A DNA stretch of 64,000 nt from CAYSRC01 sp964433495 (GCA_964433495.1 CAYSRC010000002.1:38421-102420), one strand, 5' to 3'. Shown: positions 35,234 to 44,085, counted from the first letter of the stretch. Numbers and translations: made by a program. The notes: generated by a model not told the origin, from the sequence alone.

Positions 35234-35755
35234 TTGAACAGGGTTTTGATTGTTGTAGACATGCAGAACGACTTCATCGACGGCTCGCTCGGCACCAAAG
35301 AGGCGATGTCGATCGTGCCGGGCGTGGTGCGCAGGATAGCGGAGTTTGACGGGCCTGTCATCTTTACCAAGGACACCCACGACGCCAACTACCTCTCGAC
35401 GCTCGAGGGGGTCAACCTCCCCGTGCAGCACTGCGTAAAGGGCACCGACGGCTGGCGCCTCAACTCGTCGGTCGAAAAGGTGTGTCTCGACAGGCGCGCC
35501 GTCGGGGTTGAAAAGGACACCTTCGGCGCGAAGGAGCTGCCGCGCGCAATCGAGGAGAACTGCCCCGGGGTCAAGCAGATCGAGCTTGTCGGGCTGTGCA
35601 CCGACATCTGCGTCATCTCGAACGCGATGCTCTTGAAGGCGTTCTTCCCCAACGCCGACGTCAGCGTGAACTCGGCGCTCTGCGCGGGCGTCACCCCCGA
35701 ACGCCACAGTACTGCGCTTGAGGCGATGAAAAACTGCCAGATAACGATACTTTGA
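35234..35755 (+). CDS. Isochorismatase-like cysteine hydrolase (nicotinamidase-related)
   Basis: 173 aa starting at TTG 35234, 10 bases behind GGAGGA. The catalytic triad positions are present: Asp in VVDMQNDF, Lys in FTKDTH, and Cys in GLCTDICVIS, with the cis-peptide region preceding it. Nicotinamidases share all three; the metal-binding His of FTKDTH is also there, so nicotinamidase is a reasonable but unproven guess. It sits in an operon with the dipeptidase. Confidence 0.87.
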   Translation: MNRVLIVVDMQNDFIDGSLGTKEAMSIVPGVVRRIAEFDGPVIFTKDTHDANYLSTLEGVNLPVQHCVKGTDGWRLNSSVEKVCLDRRAVGVEKDTFGAKELPRAIEENCPGVKQIELVGLCTDICVISNAMLLKAFFPNADVSVNSALCAGVTPERHSTALEAMKNCQITIL

Positions 35756-35796
35756 ACGCCGTTTTGCTTTCTTGTTCCCCGAAACGGTCTGTCGCC

Positions 35797-35822
35797 GCCC
35801 CGCACTCCTTTGAGCGCGGGGC
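35797..35822 (+). terminator. Terminator after the dipeptidase/hydrolase operon
   Basis: GCCCCGC pairs with GCGGGGC, with an inner CTC/GAG extension, followed by a T-rich tail (TTGCTTGTTGCTTTG). Confidence 0.6.
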
Positions 35823-36305
35823 TTGCTTGTTGCTTTGTTGATTTAGGCGCTCAATGAGGGATTCCGCGCTTGCGCGGGGGCGGATCGCCGATGAAGCAGC
35901 GGGCTGAAGCGAGGCGCGGCGTCGTGCGAAAACGCTCTCGGGGGAAGCGTCGAAAGCAGTGCGCCCGGTTGAAGCGCCGTGCAGAGTGCCGCGTGAAAAC
36001 AGCCTCGGAACGGGCGAACAAAGCTGAGGGAGGCAAGCGCGGGCGGTTTGCTCAAAAACGGTTGCCTGCCAAAGTGCCGGGTTGAGCGCACAGGCGTCGT
36101 TTTTGTCGTTCATTGCGCAAACGATCCCGGGCGGGGGCGCGGGCATAAGGAGGCAGCGGGCGGGCTGTTTTGAGAAAATGCCCGAAGTGCGCCGCGCCGC
36201 GGGCACCCGGCTGCGGCATGAACAGCCGCGCGGGCGGCGGGGAAAGGCTCACGCGCCGCAATGTGAACTCTTTCTGACATTATTGCCGCGCGGGCGGCGG
36301 GTGTA

Positions 36306-36333
36306 TTGACTTTGTCCTGTTTTCGTGTAATAC
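36306..36333 (+). promoter_or_regulatory. Promoter upstream of the RING/zinc-ribbon gene
   Basis: TTGACT (36306-36311) and TAATAC (36328-36333) separated by 16 bases; leader of roughly 130 bases. Confidence 0.55.
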
Positions 36334-36469
36334 TGATAAAATAGGATGAAAACCGCCTCATAATAAGCTGCCCGCGCGCATGTACTGCCGGCGGGCGGGG
36401 AGGGGCCGCGTGTCGCGCACGGAGACCCCTGTTTTGACGGCTTTACCGATAGGGTGAAAGGAACGGAGA

Positions 36470-37522
36470 ATGAACGGTTTTAAAGGACAAAAGTGCCCGT
36501 ACTGCGGACAGGTGTTTTCGGAAAACGACGACATTGTCGTCTGCCCCGAGTGCGGCACGCCCCACCACCGCGGCTGCTACTTTGAGCACAAGATGTGTGC
36601 GAACGCGCACAAACACGGCTCGTTTGAGTGGACGCCCGAGATGCCGCACACAAACGCGGGGAACGGCGCGCCCGTCATCTGCCCGCGCTGCGGCAAGCAG
36701 AACCCGCCGCTCAGCCTGTTTTGCAACGCGTGCGGCATGGAGCTCGGCGACGTGCGCGCGGGGGAAAGCGCGGATGCCGGGGCGCAGCAGCGCCCGCTTG
36801 AGCCGTACGGAGGACAGGCGGGGACAGGCGGCGCGCAGCCCGACGGCCGCGGCTATGCCGACCCGTTCGGCGGCTACGGCGACCCCTTTGGGGGCGCGCG
36901 GCCCGTGCGCGAGGTCATCGACGACAACACCGAGTTCGACGGGATAAAAGCGCGGGATTGGGCGGGGTACATCGGTCCCGCGTCGACGCCCTATTACCTC
37001 GCAAACTTTAAGGTGCAGGACGTATACAAGCGCAAGACGGCGTTCACCTGGAGCGCGGCCATCGTCCCGTACGCCTATTTTGCCTACCGCAGGGTGTGGT
37101 GGGCGGCGATTGTCACGGCGGTGCTGAGCCTGGTGCTCTCGGTACCCTCAAGTCTTATCATGATGGTCGAGATGGGCGTTTCGCCGTTCGCGTTCACCAT
37201 CTCGCAGTACAACACCCTCGGCACGATAAACGTCGTGTGCTCGCTGCTCTACCTTGCGCTGCGGCTGGTGTGCGGCATCTATGCGGTGTACATCTTCAGG
37301 CGGGACGCAGCAAAGCGCCTCGGGCGGATTGTGCGGGGCGAGACGGCACCCGTCTCGGGCCCGAGCACGGTCGGGGTTGTCGCCGTCGTCGCGGTTTATT
37401 TTATGGTTGTTTCGGCGCTCATGTCGGTCGCGATGTCGATGACGTTCGGCGTCTCGCTCCTTACCGACGGCGGGACAAGCGCCGTGTCGTCCCTGCTCGG
37501 CAGCGTCGTGCGGGCGCTCTGA
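36470..37522 (+). CDS. RING-finger/zinc-ribbon membrane protein (DUF2628-like)
   Basis: 350 aa. Residues 8-50 form a prokaryotic RING-like zinc site (CPYCGQVF, CPECGTPHHRGCYFE), residues about 72-90 a second zinc ribbon (CPRCGKQ, CNACGME). A Gly/Pro-rich linker with PFGGYGDPFGGA follows, then a short soluble stretch and a C-terminal block of about four membrane helices from residue 185 on. The membrane part resembles DUF2628. Clostridia often encode such proteins; the role is unknown. The zinc part should be cytosolic. Confidence 0.72.
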   Translation: MNGFKGQKCPYCGQVFSENDDIVVCPECGTPHHRGCYFEHKMCANAHKHGSFEWTPEMPHTNAGNGAPVICPRCGKQNPPLSLFCNACGMELGDVRAGESADAGAQQRPLEPYGGQAGTGGAQPDGRGYADPFGGYGDPFGGARPVREVIDDNTEFDGIKARDWAGYIGPASTPYYLANFKVQDVYKRKTAFTWSAAIVPYAYFAYRRVWWAAIVTAVLSLVLSVPSSLIMMVEMGVSPFAFTISQYNTLGTINVVCSLLYLALRLVCGIYAVYIFRRDAAKRLGRIVRGETAPVSGPSTVGVVAVVAVYFMVVSALMSVAMSMTFGVSLLTDGGTSAVSSLLGSVVRAL

Positions 37523-37745
37523 CAGCCTCCGGGGGCCGCCCGCTTCGGCGCATCTCGGCGCGTGTGCGCCGGCGTCACGCTTTCCCGCAAGGGCTTTGGG
37601 CGGAGCGCGGGGCATTCGGACGGCCCGCCTTCCCCGCAGGGGAAGGCGGGCGTGGGGCCAAGGTGCTTGACGCGCCTGAAAAACGCCTTGCAATCGCAGG
37701 GCAAACGCAAAATTTTAAAACAGCTTTAAAGGCGGAGAGACAGTC

Positions 37746-38609
37746 ATGAAGGTCAAAAAAGCAGTTATTCCTGCGGCCGGGATGGGCACGAGGGTTTTGC
37801 CGGCGTCAAAGGCGGTGCCCAAGGAGATGCTCCCCATAGTGGACAAGCCCGCCATCCAATACATCGTCGAGGAGGCGGTCGCCTCCGGGATAGAGGACAT
37901 CCTGATTATCACAAGCAGGGGAAAGGACGCTATCGAGGATCACTTTGACCGCCACCCGCTGCTCGAGCAGAAGCTTGCAAAGCCCGGCAAGGAGGCGTTG
38001 CTCGAGAGCGTCGTCGCGCCTGCGAACCTCGCGAACATCACCTTTATGCGTCAAAAGGAGATAAAGGGCCTCGGACACGCGGTCCTGTGCGCAAAGCGTT
38101 TTGTCGGCGACGAGCCGTTTGCGGTTCTGTACGGCGACGACGTCATCTCGGCGGGGTACCCCGTGACGCGCCAGCTCATCGACGCCTACGAGCGCTTCGG
38201 CCTTCCCGTGCTGGGGATAAAAGAGGTGACGCGGGAGCAGATCCTCAAGTACTCGTCCATGAAGGTCGAGCACATCGAGGACAACCTGTATTATGTCGAC
38301 GACATGATCGAGAAGCCGTCGCCCGAGCGGATTCTGTCGCTCTTCGCCATCCTCGGCAGGGTGGTGCTCACCCCCGACGTATTCCCGATACTCGAGACGC
38401 TGCCTGCGGGGGCGGGCGGCGAGATACAGCTGACCGACGCGATCAAGAGAATGGCCAACAGCGGCAGAGCGGTGGGGGTCGACTTTGTCGGCAGGCGCTA
38501 TGACATGGGCAGCAAGCTGGGCATCATGCAGGCGTCGGTTGAGACCGCGCTCAAGCACCCCGAGATCGGCGAGCAGTTCAGAGAGTATTTAAAATCGCTC
38601 GAGCTGTGA
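37746..38609 (+). CDS. galU: UTP-glucose-1-phosphate uridylyltransferase GalU
   Basis: 287 aa. Begins KVKKAVIPAAGMGTRVLPA, the nucleotidyltransferase G-x-G-x-x-x motif, with KEMLPIVDKP next, and later FAVLYGDDV (metal-binding Asp) and EKPSPE. It makes UDP-glucose for glycans and exopolysaccharide. Ribosome site GGAGAGA. A strong terminator follows. Confidence 0.96.
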   Translation: MKVKKAVIPAAGMGTRVLPASKAVPKEMLPIVDKPAIQYIVEEAVASGIEDILIITSRGKDAIEDHFDRHPLLEQKLAKPGKEALLESVVAPANLANITFMRQKEIKGLGHAVLCAKRFVGDEPFAVLYGDDVISAGYPVTRQLIDAYERFGLPVLGIKEVTREQILKYSSMKVEHIEDNLYYVDDMIEKPSPERILSLFAILGRVVLTPDVFPILETLPAGAGGEIQLTDAIKRMANSGRAVGVDFVGRRYDMGSKLGIMQASVETALKHPEIGEQFREYLKSLEL

Positions 38610-38727
38610 GGCGTCGCGGATAGGCTGATTGAAAGAATAAAAAAACACGGCCCGCGCCGATAAATGCCCCAAACCGGCATAAGCCGACGGCTTGTGCGAA
38701 GAGGGGAATGTTCGGTAAAGCGGGCCC

Positions 38728-38772
38728 GTCGACACCGGGGGACGCACTGTCGCCCCGGTGTCGACGCTTTTT
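38728..38772 (+). terminator. Intrinsic terminator after galU
   Basis: CGTCGACACCGGGG pairs perfectly with CCCCGGTGTCGACG (14 bp), loop of 12, followed by CTTTTTGG. Confidence 0.88.
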
Positions 38773-38840
38773 GGGGACGGGGGCGATGCCCCGAAGGACT
38801 TTGCGGCACACGGCGGAAGACGATGAAAAGGGGGGACGGG

Positions 38841-39269
38841 ATGGACAAAGGGGTATATCGGGGTTACCTGATAAAGGGGGATCTGCGCGGTGCAATGAGC
38901 TATCTTAAGCAGTTCCCCGAGCAGGCAGCCCTGTATGAACGCTTTTCGGAGCTGTACGAGCGCGAGCGGTATATCACCTGCGACGAGGTCGACGCCGAGC
39001 TGAACGGGGTTTTGCTCGCCTATCAGCGGTATTATCGGGATGTGTTTTACCTCGGCGTCGGGCGGGAACGGGCGGCGGATGCGCTGAGAGACCGGCTCGT
39101 CGCCCTGTCGGGCGCCGACGGCGGCGTCTGCCTGGACGATTTGGAGCAGGGGCGGCTTGTCGAGCTGTTTGCCGAGCGCGGGCTGCACTTTCTGGGCGGC
39201 AGGACCCTGCCGCCATGTCGACACAGGAGATCGGGGCGGTTGCCGAAAGGCTGTTCGCGGACAGCATGA
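38841..39269 (+). CDS. Small protein of unknown family, possible C-terminal frameshift
   Basis: 142 aa from the ATG at 38841 behind AAAAGGGGGGA. Mostly helical (MDKGVYRGYLIKGDLRGAM, then YERFSELYERERYIT). The Arg/Pro-rich ending after LHFLGGRT is unlike the rest. The overlapping frame (ATG at 39215, stop at 39277) reads MSTQEIGAVAERLFADSMTG, which looks like genuine coding sequence. A single missing base around 39205-39214 would join the two. It is either a recent frameshift or a sequencing error. I do not recognise the family with confidence. Confidence 0.55.
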   Translation: MDKGVYRGYLIKGDLRGAMSYLKQFPEQAALYERFSELYERERYITCDEVDAELNGVLLAYQRYYRDVFYLGVGRERAADALRDRLVALSGADGGVCLDDLEQGRLVELFAERGLHFLGGRTLPPCRHRRSGRLPKGCSRTA

Positions 39270-39277
39270 CAGGGTAG

Positions 39278-39599
39278 AATAATCGGGCCGCAATGCGGGA
39301 CGCTGCCGTCTGCGCACTGCGGCTTTTGTGTGCGGCCGTTAAATATGGCAACGAACCCGTCTTGTTTGTTCTATGAGGATTGTCCTTTCCGCCTCGCCGC
39401 TGCTCCCCGCTCGGTGACACGGTTCCCGCTTTTGTGCAATAAATCGATGTGACGGAGGTTTTCCCGGCGGCACATCTCCATGACCTCCGCTATGGGGTGA
39501 GACATGGTTTACTATTGCGGTTTTATAGTTCACAAAACGACAACTTGTCAGGCTGTCATTCTCTGATAATCCATCAAAACAAGCGGCGCGACGAAAAGT
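39278..39599. other. Transition region into AT-rich acquired DNA
   Basis: No gene seen. Base composition falls from GC-rich to AT-rich across this stretch, marking the edge of the acquired EFR1/TetR segment. Confidence 0.45.
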
Positions 39600-40446
39600 T
39601 CACCATGCTGATGGGCGGTCCGCTTTTTGTTTCCTGTCAATTTTGGGTTCAATATACTGCTTATCTATCATCAAATCGGCTGCCGTGATAAACGAATTGT
39701 GATACCTTTTTCGGCTTTCCGGCAGGCAAAGTCTTTTCGAAATTGCTGTATTCAGTTTTTTATAGGCTTGCGGCGTTTTGAATTGAATTGCCTTGGTCGG
39801 ACAGTAGGCAACACAAGCCATACAACTATGACAATGATGATTCCAAACAGGGTGCTTTTCGTGAATCGAAATGTTTTGTGTCGGACATATTCCGGAGCAG
39901 ATTTCACATCCCGCGCAGCTTTCATCGGTGTAAAAACCTTTGTCATATTCCCGTTCAACTTGCATATACGGTGTCATCACCTTAGAATAAAGCTTTCGCG
40001 TAAGCCATGCCATAGGTGGGTATGCCCTGCTCTTTCTTTCGGAAATCTCCTTACCGATCCTGTCAATCCTTTTTTCCATGTAGGGGATCATGAGTTTTTC
40101 CGGCGGAATGCCGTACACTGGCTTGCAACACAACGTAAAGCAATTCCGTAATTAAGGTGGGCCTTTTTTTCGGATAAAAGCTTTTCCATCGTTTCAAAAG
40201 CTTTTCCGTGTATTGCGATGTAGGTGGCAACCATAAAAAAATATGCATTAGGGTTTATTTTAAGATTTGCTGCAAATCTTTTCATTGTTCCGGGCAAATC
40301 CCATTCATAAACAGGGCAGACAAACCCGATCACATCGGCGGTTTCAGCCGATACATTTTTTTGCATCACATCGAACAGAGACAATCTCTGCGCCTCCGAT
40401 TCTCTCTGCTATTCCAATGGCAGATCTCAAACTGTTTCCTGTACCG
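39600..40446 (-). pseudogene. EFR1-family flavodoxin-ferredoxin protein, frameshifted and truncated
   Basis: The pieces line up on the minus strand in three frames. Near 40446-40385 a flavodoxin start is readable as GTGNSLRSAIGIAERIGG. From 40384 to about 40120 the flavodoxin core continues (ADVIGFVCPVYEWDLPG). From about 40133 to 39600 the C-terminal part carries two 4Fe-4S motifs (CAGCEICSGICP and CHSCMACVAYCP). Two frameshifts (near 40385 and near 40125) and loss of the very N-terminus make it non-functional as a single protein. The 177-aa C-terminal frame alone could still give a ferredoxin fragment. The 5' end is overlapped by the divergent TetR gene. Confidence 0.8.
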
Positions 40447-41058
40447 CGGTCTAAGAAAAGATTTATAAAAGCCCTGCTGGTTCTTATGGAGCAATACGAT
40501 TTTAAGGACATTACGATTACACAGATTTCGCAAGAAGCCGGGCTTTCACGAAAAACATTTTATAGATTGTTCAAAGACAAAGAGGAACTCTTATATTTCT
40601 TTTTTGAAAAACTGTATAAAGAATGCTTAATCCGAATCAGGTCCCGACAATTACGGCATTATTGGGATGTTGTACAATGCTATTTTGATTTTTTCGGGGA
40701 ACGCAAAGAGCTGCTGTCCCTTTTGAAAGAGAATAACCTGTCGACACTTCTTTTTGAGGGTTCTTACAAATACTCTTTCAAGGTCTTTGAATATGTCCGT
40801 TCAAAGGAAACAGCGGAGGCCTATTCCTCGTTTCTTCCGTATTTGCCGGCATATAGCACGGGCGGTATGTACAGTATGCTGTTAAAATGGGTGGAAGGCG
40901 ATATGAGTGTTCCGTCCTCCCGGTTAATCGAAATATTAAAAACGGGCTTATGTCGGTTGAAATTTGAAACGTTGATTCACGCGCTGAAAGGCGATCATCG
41001 GATTTCTGTTATCGGTTATAAGAATGCAAGAATAAGAGGGATTCCGTCACCGGCATAG
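40417..41058 (+). CDS. TetR/AcrR family transcriptional regulator
   Basis: 213 aa from the ATG at 40417 (MADLKLFP). Residues about 12-60 form the TetR helix-turn-helix (ITITQISQEAGLSRKTFYRLF); the remainder is a helical ligand domain of the TetR_C type common in Clostridia, containing LLSLLKENNLSTLLFEG. AT-rich codon use like the adjacent EFR1 remnant suggests joint acquisition; this regulator type is often found beside EFR1 genes. Its first 10 codons overlap the decayed EFR1 5' end on the other strand, which suggests a rearrangement junction near 40450. Confidence 0.85.
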   Translation: MADLKLFPVPRSKKRFIKALLVLMEQYDFKDITITQISQEAGLSRKTFYRLFKDKEELLYFFFEKLYKECLIRIRSRQLRHYWDVVQCYFDFFGERKELLSLLKENNLSTLLFEGSYKYSFKVFEYVRSKETAEAYSSFLPYLPAYSTGGMYSMLLKWVEGDMSVPSSRLIEILKTGLCRLKFETLIHALKGDHRISVIGYKNARIRGIPSPA

Positions 41059-41569
41059 CGCCGATGTGTATAACCGGCTGTCCCGTTGAATTGCGGGTAA
41101 CGCTGTTTGCGGGCCGCGCGAAAGCCGTTCTTTAGCTTTTCCGTGCTATGCACAGTTATCCGTGCTCCCACAGCCTGCTGTGCACATTTCCGTAATGCTT
41201 GTCTTTTGGGCTCGGCTTCTTCGGTTCAAAACAGTGCGGTGCCGGCGGCGTATCGTCTGTTTTCGCTCGCCTGCTTGTTTATCGAACATGAGCGTTCCCG
41301 CTCGGCAGGGCTCACACAGCCCCGTGAATTCTGTCGCATGTTCGTCCCGCCTGCGACGCGCATCTGCCGCGCGAGCGCCTCTCACAGATCCGCGCCTTTT
41401 GCGAACGCCGTTGCGACAGCGTTCGCAACGGACGCCGAAAGCGCAACCTCGAGTGAATTTGCAGCCGTGAATCCAAAAAAAGGCAGACAAAGAGTAACCG
41501 AAAACAACGGCAACCCCCCGCCCTCACAGGGCGGGGGGTTGCCGTTGCTCATTAGAATAACTGCTGCAA
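41059..41569. other. Intergenic region between tetR and rpsR
   Basis: No supported gene. A stretch near 41355-41385 read on the minus strand (CTCGCGCGGCAGATGCGCGTCG) resembles part of the dispersed repeat at 23485. The rpsR terminator lies at its right end. Confidence 0.45.
41506..41546 (-). terminator. Terminator of the rpsF-ssb-rpsR operon
   Basis: A perfect 18-bp stem (AACGGCAACCCCCCGCCC with its complement) and a 5-base loop, read on the minus strand into TTGTTTTCGG, 24 bases after the rpsR stop. Confidence 0.92.
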
Positions 41570-41896
41570 TCAGTCGTTGACGTAGGGCAGAAGCGCTATC
41601 TGGCGCGCACGCTTGATAGCGGTGGTGAGCTCGCGCTGGTGCTTTGCGCAGGTCCCCGTGACGCGGCGGGGGATGATCTTGGCGCGCTCGGACATAAACT
41701 TGCGAAGCTTCGCGACGTCCTTGTAGTCGATCTCATCGACCCTGTCGACGCAGAACTGACAAACCTTGCGGCGGCGCGGACGCTGGCCGCGCACGGGACG
41801 CTCGGGACGAGCGGGGCGCTCGGGGCGCTGCTCGGAAGCTTCTGCGGCGGGTGCAGCCTGCTCGCGCACCTCCGCCTTGACTTCGTTGTTCTCCAT
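41570..41896 (-). CDS. rpsR: 30S ribosomal protein S18
   Basis: 108 aa. An N-terminal extension of about 40 residues rich in Glu, Ala, Pro and Arg (repeated RPERP/ARPERP) precedes the normal S18 body, which starts RRRKVCQFC and includes DYKDVAKLRKFMSERAKI and TGTCAKHQRELTTAIKRAR. The Cys residues suggest a zinc-type C+ paralogue. S18 sits on the small subunit platform with S6. Third gene of the operon. Confidence 0.96.
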   Translation of the reverse strand: MENNEVKAEVREQAAPAAEASEQRPERPARPERPVRGQRPRRRKVCQFCVDRVDEIDYKDVAKLRKFMSERAKIIPRRVTGTCAKHQRELTTAIKRARQIALLPYVND

Positions 41897-42007
41897 TATC
41901 GATACTCCTTAGTTATTTGGGTTTGGGCGGGCGCGGCCGAGTCTCGCGGTCTCGCGGGATTCATGCGCCCTGTTTGACAAAGATGCCTTTGTTGCACCGC
42001 GCCGTTC

Positions 42008-42457
42008 TCAGAACGGCAGGTCGTCATCGTCGCTTATCACGGCAAAGTCATCGGCGTCGCCCGACGAATAGCTCGCGGCCGGCTCGGGCGCCTCGGTGGG
42101 CTCAGGGGCGCGCTCGTACGACGCACCCTGCGACGCGCTTCGGCTCTCGGTGAAGTAGACATTGTTCGCCAATATCTCAAAGGCCTTGCGGTTGCGCCCC
42201 TCCTTGTCGGTATAGGTGCGGGTTTGGATAGACCCGTCGAGCGCCATCATCTGTCCCTTGCGGAAATAGCGGCAGATGAACTCGGCCGTGCTTCTCCACG
42301 CGACGATGTCGATAAAATCGGTTTGGCGCTCGGCCCCCTGCTTGACGTAGGAGCGGTTTACCGCGATGGTAAAGGTCGTGACCGAGATGTTGGACGGGGT
42401 GTGACGCAGCTCGGGGTCGGCTGTCAGCCTGCCCATTAGTGCCACTTGGTTGAGCAT
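42008..42457 (-). CDS. ssb: Single-stranded DNA-binding protein
   Basis: 149 aa. OB fold in the first 110 residues (MLNQVALMGRLTADPELRHT, then FIDIVAWRSTAEFICRYFRKG), an acidic/Ser-rich tail, and the conserved acidic C-terminal tip DDDDLPF that recruits replication and repair partners. Located between rpsF and rpsR as usual. GGAGGT ribosome site. Confidence 0.97.
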   Translation of the reverse strand: MLNQVALMGRLTADPELRHTPSNISVTTFTIAVNRSYVKQGAERQTDFIDIVAWRSTAEFICRYFRKGQMMALDGSIQTRTYTDKEGRNRKAFEILANNVYFTESRSASQGASYERAPEPTEAPEPAASYSSGDADDFAVISDDDDLPF

Positions 42458-42469
42458 TTGGCGACCTCC

Positions 42470-42760
42470 TTATTTGTCCCCTTTGCGGACAATGATGGTG
42501 CGAAGCACGCCGTCGGTTATCTGATAAACGCGGTCGAGCTCTTTGGGGAACTCGGTGTCGGCCGTGAAGTTGACAAGAACGTAGTAGCCTTCGGTCTCGT
42601 CCTCGATCTCATAGGCCAGCCTGCGCTTACCCCACTCGTCGACGGAGTCGACGGTACCGTTCTTGGCGATGAGGTCGGTAAACTTGCCGACAAGGGCCTT
42701 AGTGGCCTCCTCATCAAGCTTCGGATTGAGTACCATAATGGTTTCATAGCTTGCTGTCAT
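42470..42760 (-). CDS. rpsF: 30S ribosomal protein S6
   Basis: 96 aa from the ATG at 42760 (MTASYETIMVL), with GGAGGTG 8 bases upstream; the longer frame to 42805 is leader. Contains the S6 ferredoxin-like fold with DEWGKRRLAYEIEDETEGYYVL. First gene of the operon. Confidence 0.96.
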   Translation of the reverse strand: MTASYETIMVLNPKLDEEATKALVGKFTDLIAKNGTVDSVDEWGKRRLAYEIEDETEGYYVLVNFTADTEFPKELDRVYQITDGVLRTIIVRKGDK

Positions 42761-42778
42761 CGATTTACACCTCCTTTT

Positions 42779-42815
42779 GGACTTTAGGTCCGCTTGCGCG
42801 GACAAGGAATACCTT
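42779..42815 (-). promoter_or_regulatory. Structured leader upstream of rpsF (possible autoregulatory element)
   Basis: In the leader, GTCCGC-GCAA-GCGGAC makes a hairpin with a GNRA-type loop, and the same GGAC can instead pair with GTCC in GGACCTAAAGTCC just before the ribosome site. The two hairpins exclude each other. Many bacteria regulate this operon through S6:S18 binding to such a leader; whether this is that motif was not established. Confidence 0.4.
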
Positions 42816-42830
42816 TAAAAAGGCTCTAAT

Positions 42831-42860
42831 ATTATACTCCATCCGATCACCCCGTGTCAA
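42831..42860 (-). promoter_or_regulatory. Promoter of rpsF-ssb-rpsR
   Basis: Minus strand: TTGACA (42860-42855) and TATAAT (42836-42831), both perfect, with an 18-base spacer. Confidence 0.85.
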
Positions 42861-43128
42861 ATATAATGCGGGAAAACTGCGCGTTTTTTTGCTTTTTTCG
42901 CGCTTTTGCCGGCCGCGCCCGACAAAACCCGGGGATATCCCGCGCGAAGCGCCGCTCGGCCGGGGCGTCGCGCGATTTTGCCTTGCCCCCAAAGGCCGCC
43001 TCGCCGCGCGCGAGGTATATTTTTCTTCGCATGAAACCGTTCCCCCGCGCTGATACTAAAACTGCGCATACCCTTACGACAGGTGAAAAGGGGGACTTAA
43101 AACGGAAGAGAAAAACACATTTCACTCG

Positions 43129-44085
43129 GTGCTCATCGCGATGCTTGCGCTGATAGCCGTCGCCATGGCGGTCATTTTCACGGTGTCGGCGCTTGTGCCC
43201 GTCGGCGCCGAGGAGGGCGGTGAGCGGGACGCGACGGCCCCTGCGGGCAGGGCGGCGGGCACAAGCGCCGACGCGGCGTCCCGCCGTGCCGCGGGGAACA
43301 CCCTTGACGAGACGCGCTACAACATTATCCCCGAGGTCGTGGAGACACTCTCCAAAACCAAGGTGGGCTGGGGCATAGGGCCCGCGAAGAACGACAAGGG
43401 GCAGCCCGAGGACGCCCTCGGCTCGCAGCAGAAATATGAGGCCCTCGGCGGGTACTTTGTCTTTCCCGAGGACGACAACATCCTCTATCTGACCTTCGAC
43501 CTCGGCTATGAAAACGGGTACACCGCCGACATCCTCGACACCCTCAAGCAAAAGGGGGTCAAGGCGACCTTTTTCATCACGAGGGACTATGTCAACGAGG
43601 CGCCCGACATCGTGCGGCGCATTATCGACGAGGGCCACACGCTCGGCAACCACACCGTGACCCACCCGTCGATGCCCACCGTGTCGGATGAGCGGGTGCG
43701 GGCCGAGGTGTGCGACCTGCATCAATATATACTCGAAAACTACGGCTACACCATGACGCTGTTCAGGTACCCGATGGGCGAGTTCTCCGAGTACACCCTC
43801 GACATGATCAACAACATGGGCTACAAAAGCATCTTTTGGTCGTTCGCGTACAAGGACTGGGTGACCGACGCGCAGCCCGACCCCGCGTCGTCGCTCAAAA
43901 AGATCACCGATGCGCTGCACCCCGGCGCGATATACCTGCTGCACGCCGTCTCGTCGACCAATGCCGCGATTTTGGACGACTTTATCGACAACGCGAAGGC
44001 AGAGGGCTACACCTTTAAGCTGATCGACGAGCGCCTGGGGATGGGCGACACCTCCCGCGCTTCGGGCGCCGACAGCATTATCTGA
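43129..44085 (+). CDS. Polysaccharide deacetylase, PdaA-like
   Basis: 318 aa from a GTG at 43129. One membrane anchor at about residues 1-22, a linker, then a carbohydrate esterase 4 domain: YLTFDLGYENGYT, GNHTVTHPS (metal His residues), and a late IYLLHAVS. The pattern closely follows B. subtilis PdaA, which removes acetyl groups from muramic residues to make spore-cortex muramic delta-lactam; FDLG replaces the PdaA FDNG. The GTG lacks a ribosome site; the strong one at 43086-43095 lies 6 bases before an ACG in the same frame (43102), so the real start may be non-standard or mutated. Confidence 0.88.
   Translation: MLIAMLALIAVAMAVIFTVSALVPVGAEEGGERDATAPAGRAAGTSADAASRRAAGNTLDETRYNIIPEVVETLSKTKVGWGIGPAKNDKGQPEDALGSQQKYEALGGYFVFPEDDNILYLTFDLGYENGYTADILDTLKQKGVKATFFITRDYVNEAPDIVRRIIDEGHTLGNHTVTHPSMPTVSDERVRAEVCDLHQYILENYGYTMTLFRYPMGEFSEYTLDMINNMGYKSIFWSFAYKDWVTDAQPDPASSLKKITDALHPGAIYLLHAVSSTNAAILDDFIDNAKAEGYTFKLIDERLGMGDTSRASGADSII

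Larger units (their letters stand above)
35756..36469. other. Long intergenic region, no supported gene
   Basis: About 700 bases. Frames on both strands are Arg/Ala-rich and lack ribosome sites. It contains a terminator hairpin at 35797-35822 and a promoter at 36306-36333 for the next gene. Confidence 0.5.
42761..43128. other. Divergent intergenic region between rpsF and pdaA-like gene
   Basis: Holds the rpsF promoter and structured leader on the minus strand. The remainder (42861-43080) is T-rich then GC-rich without a supported gene; 43086-43095 is a strong ribosome site AAAAGGGGGA for the next gene. Confidence 0.55.

Noticed and set aside
35691..36206. Minus-strand open frame of 171 codons
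   Set aside because: Low-complexity GC-rich translation, overlaps the hydrolase gene end, no ribosome site and no recognisable domain.
41107..41580. Plus-strand frame of 157 codons before rpsR
   Set aside because: No ribosome site, composition like intergenic DNA, overlaps the rpsR terminator and repeat-like sequence.
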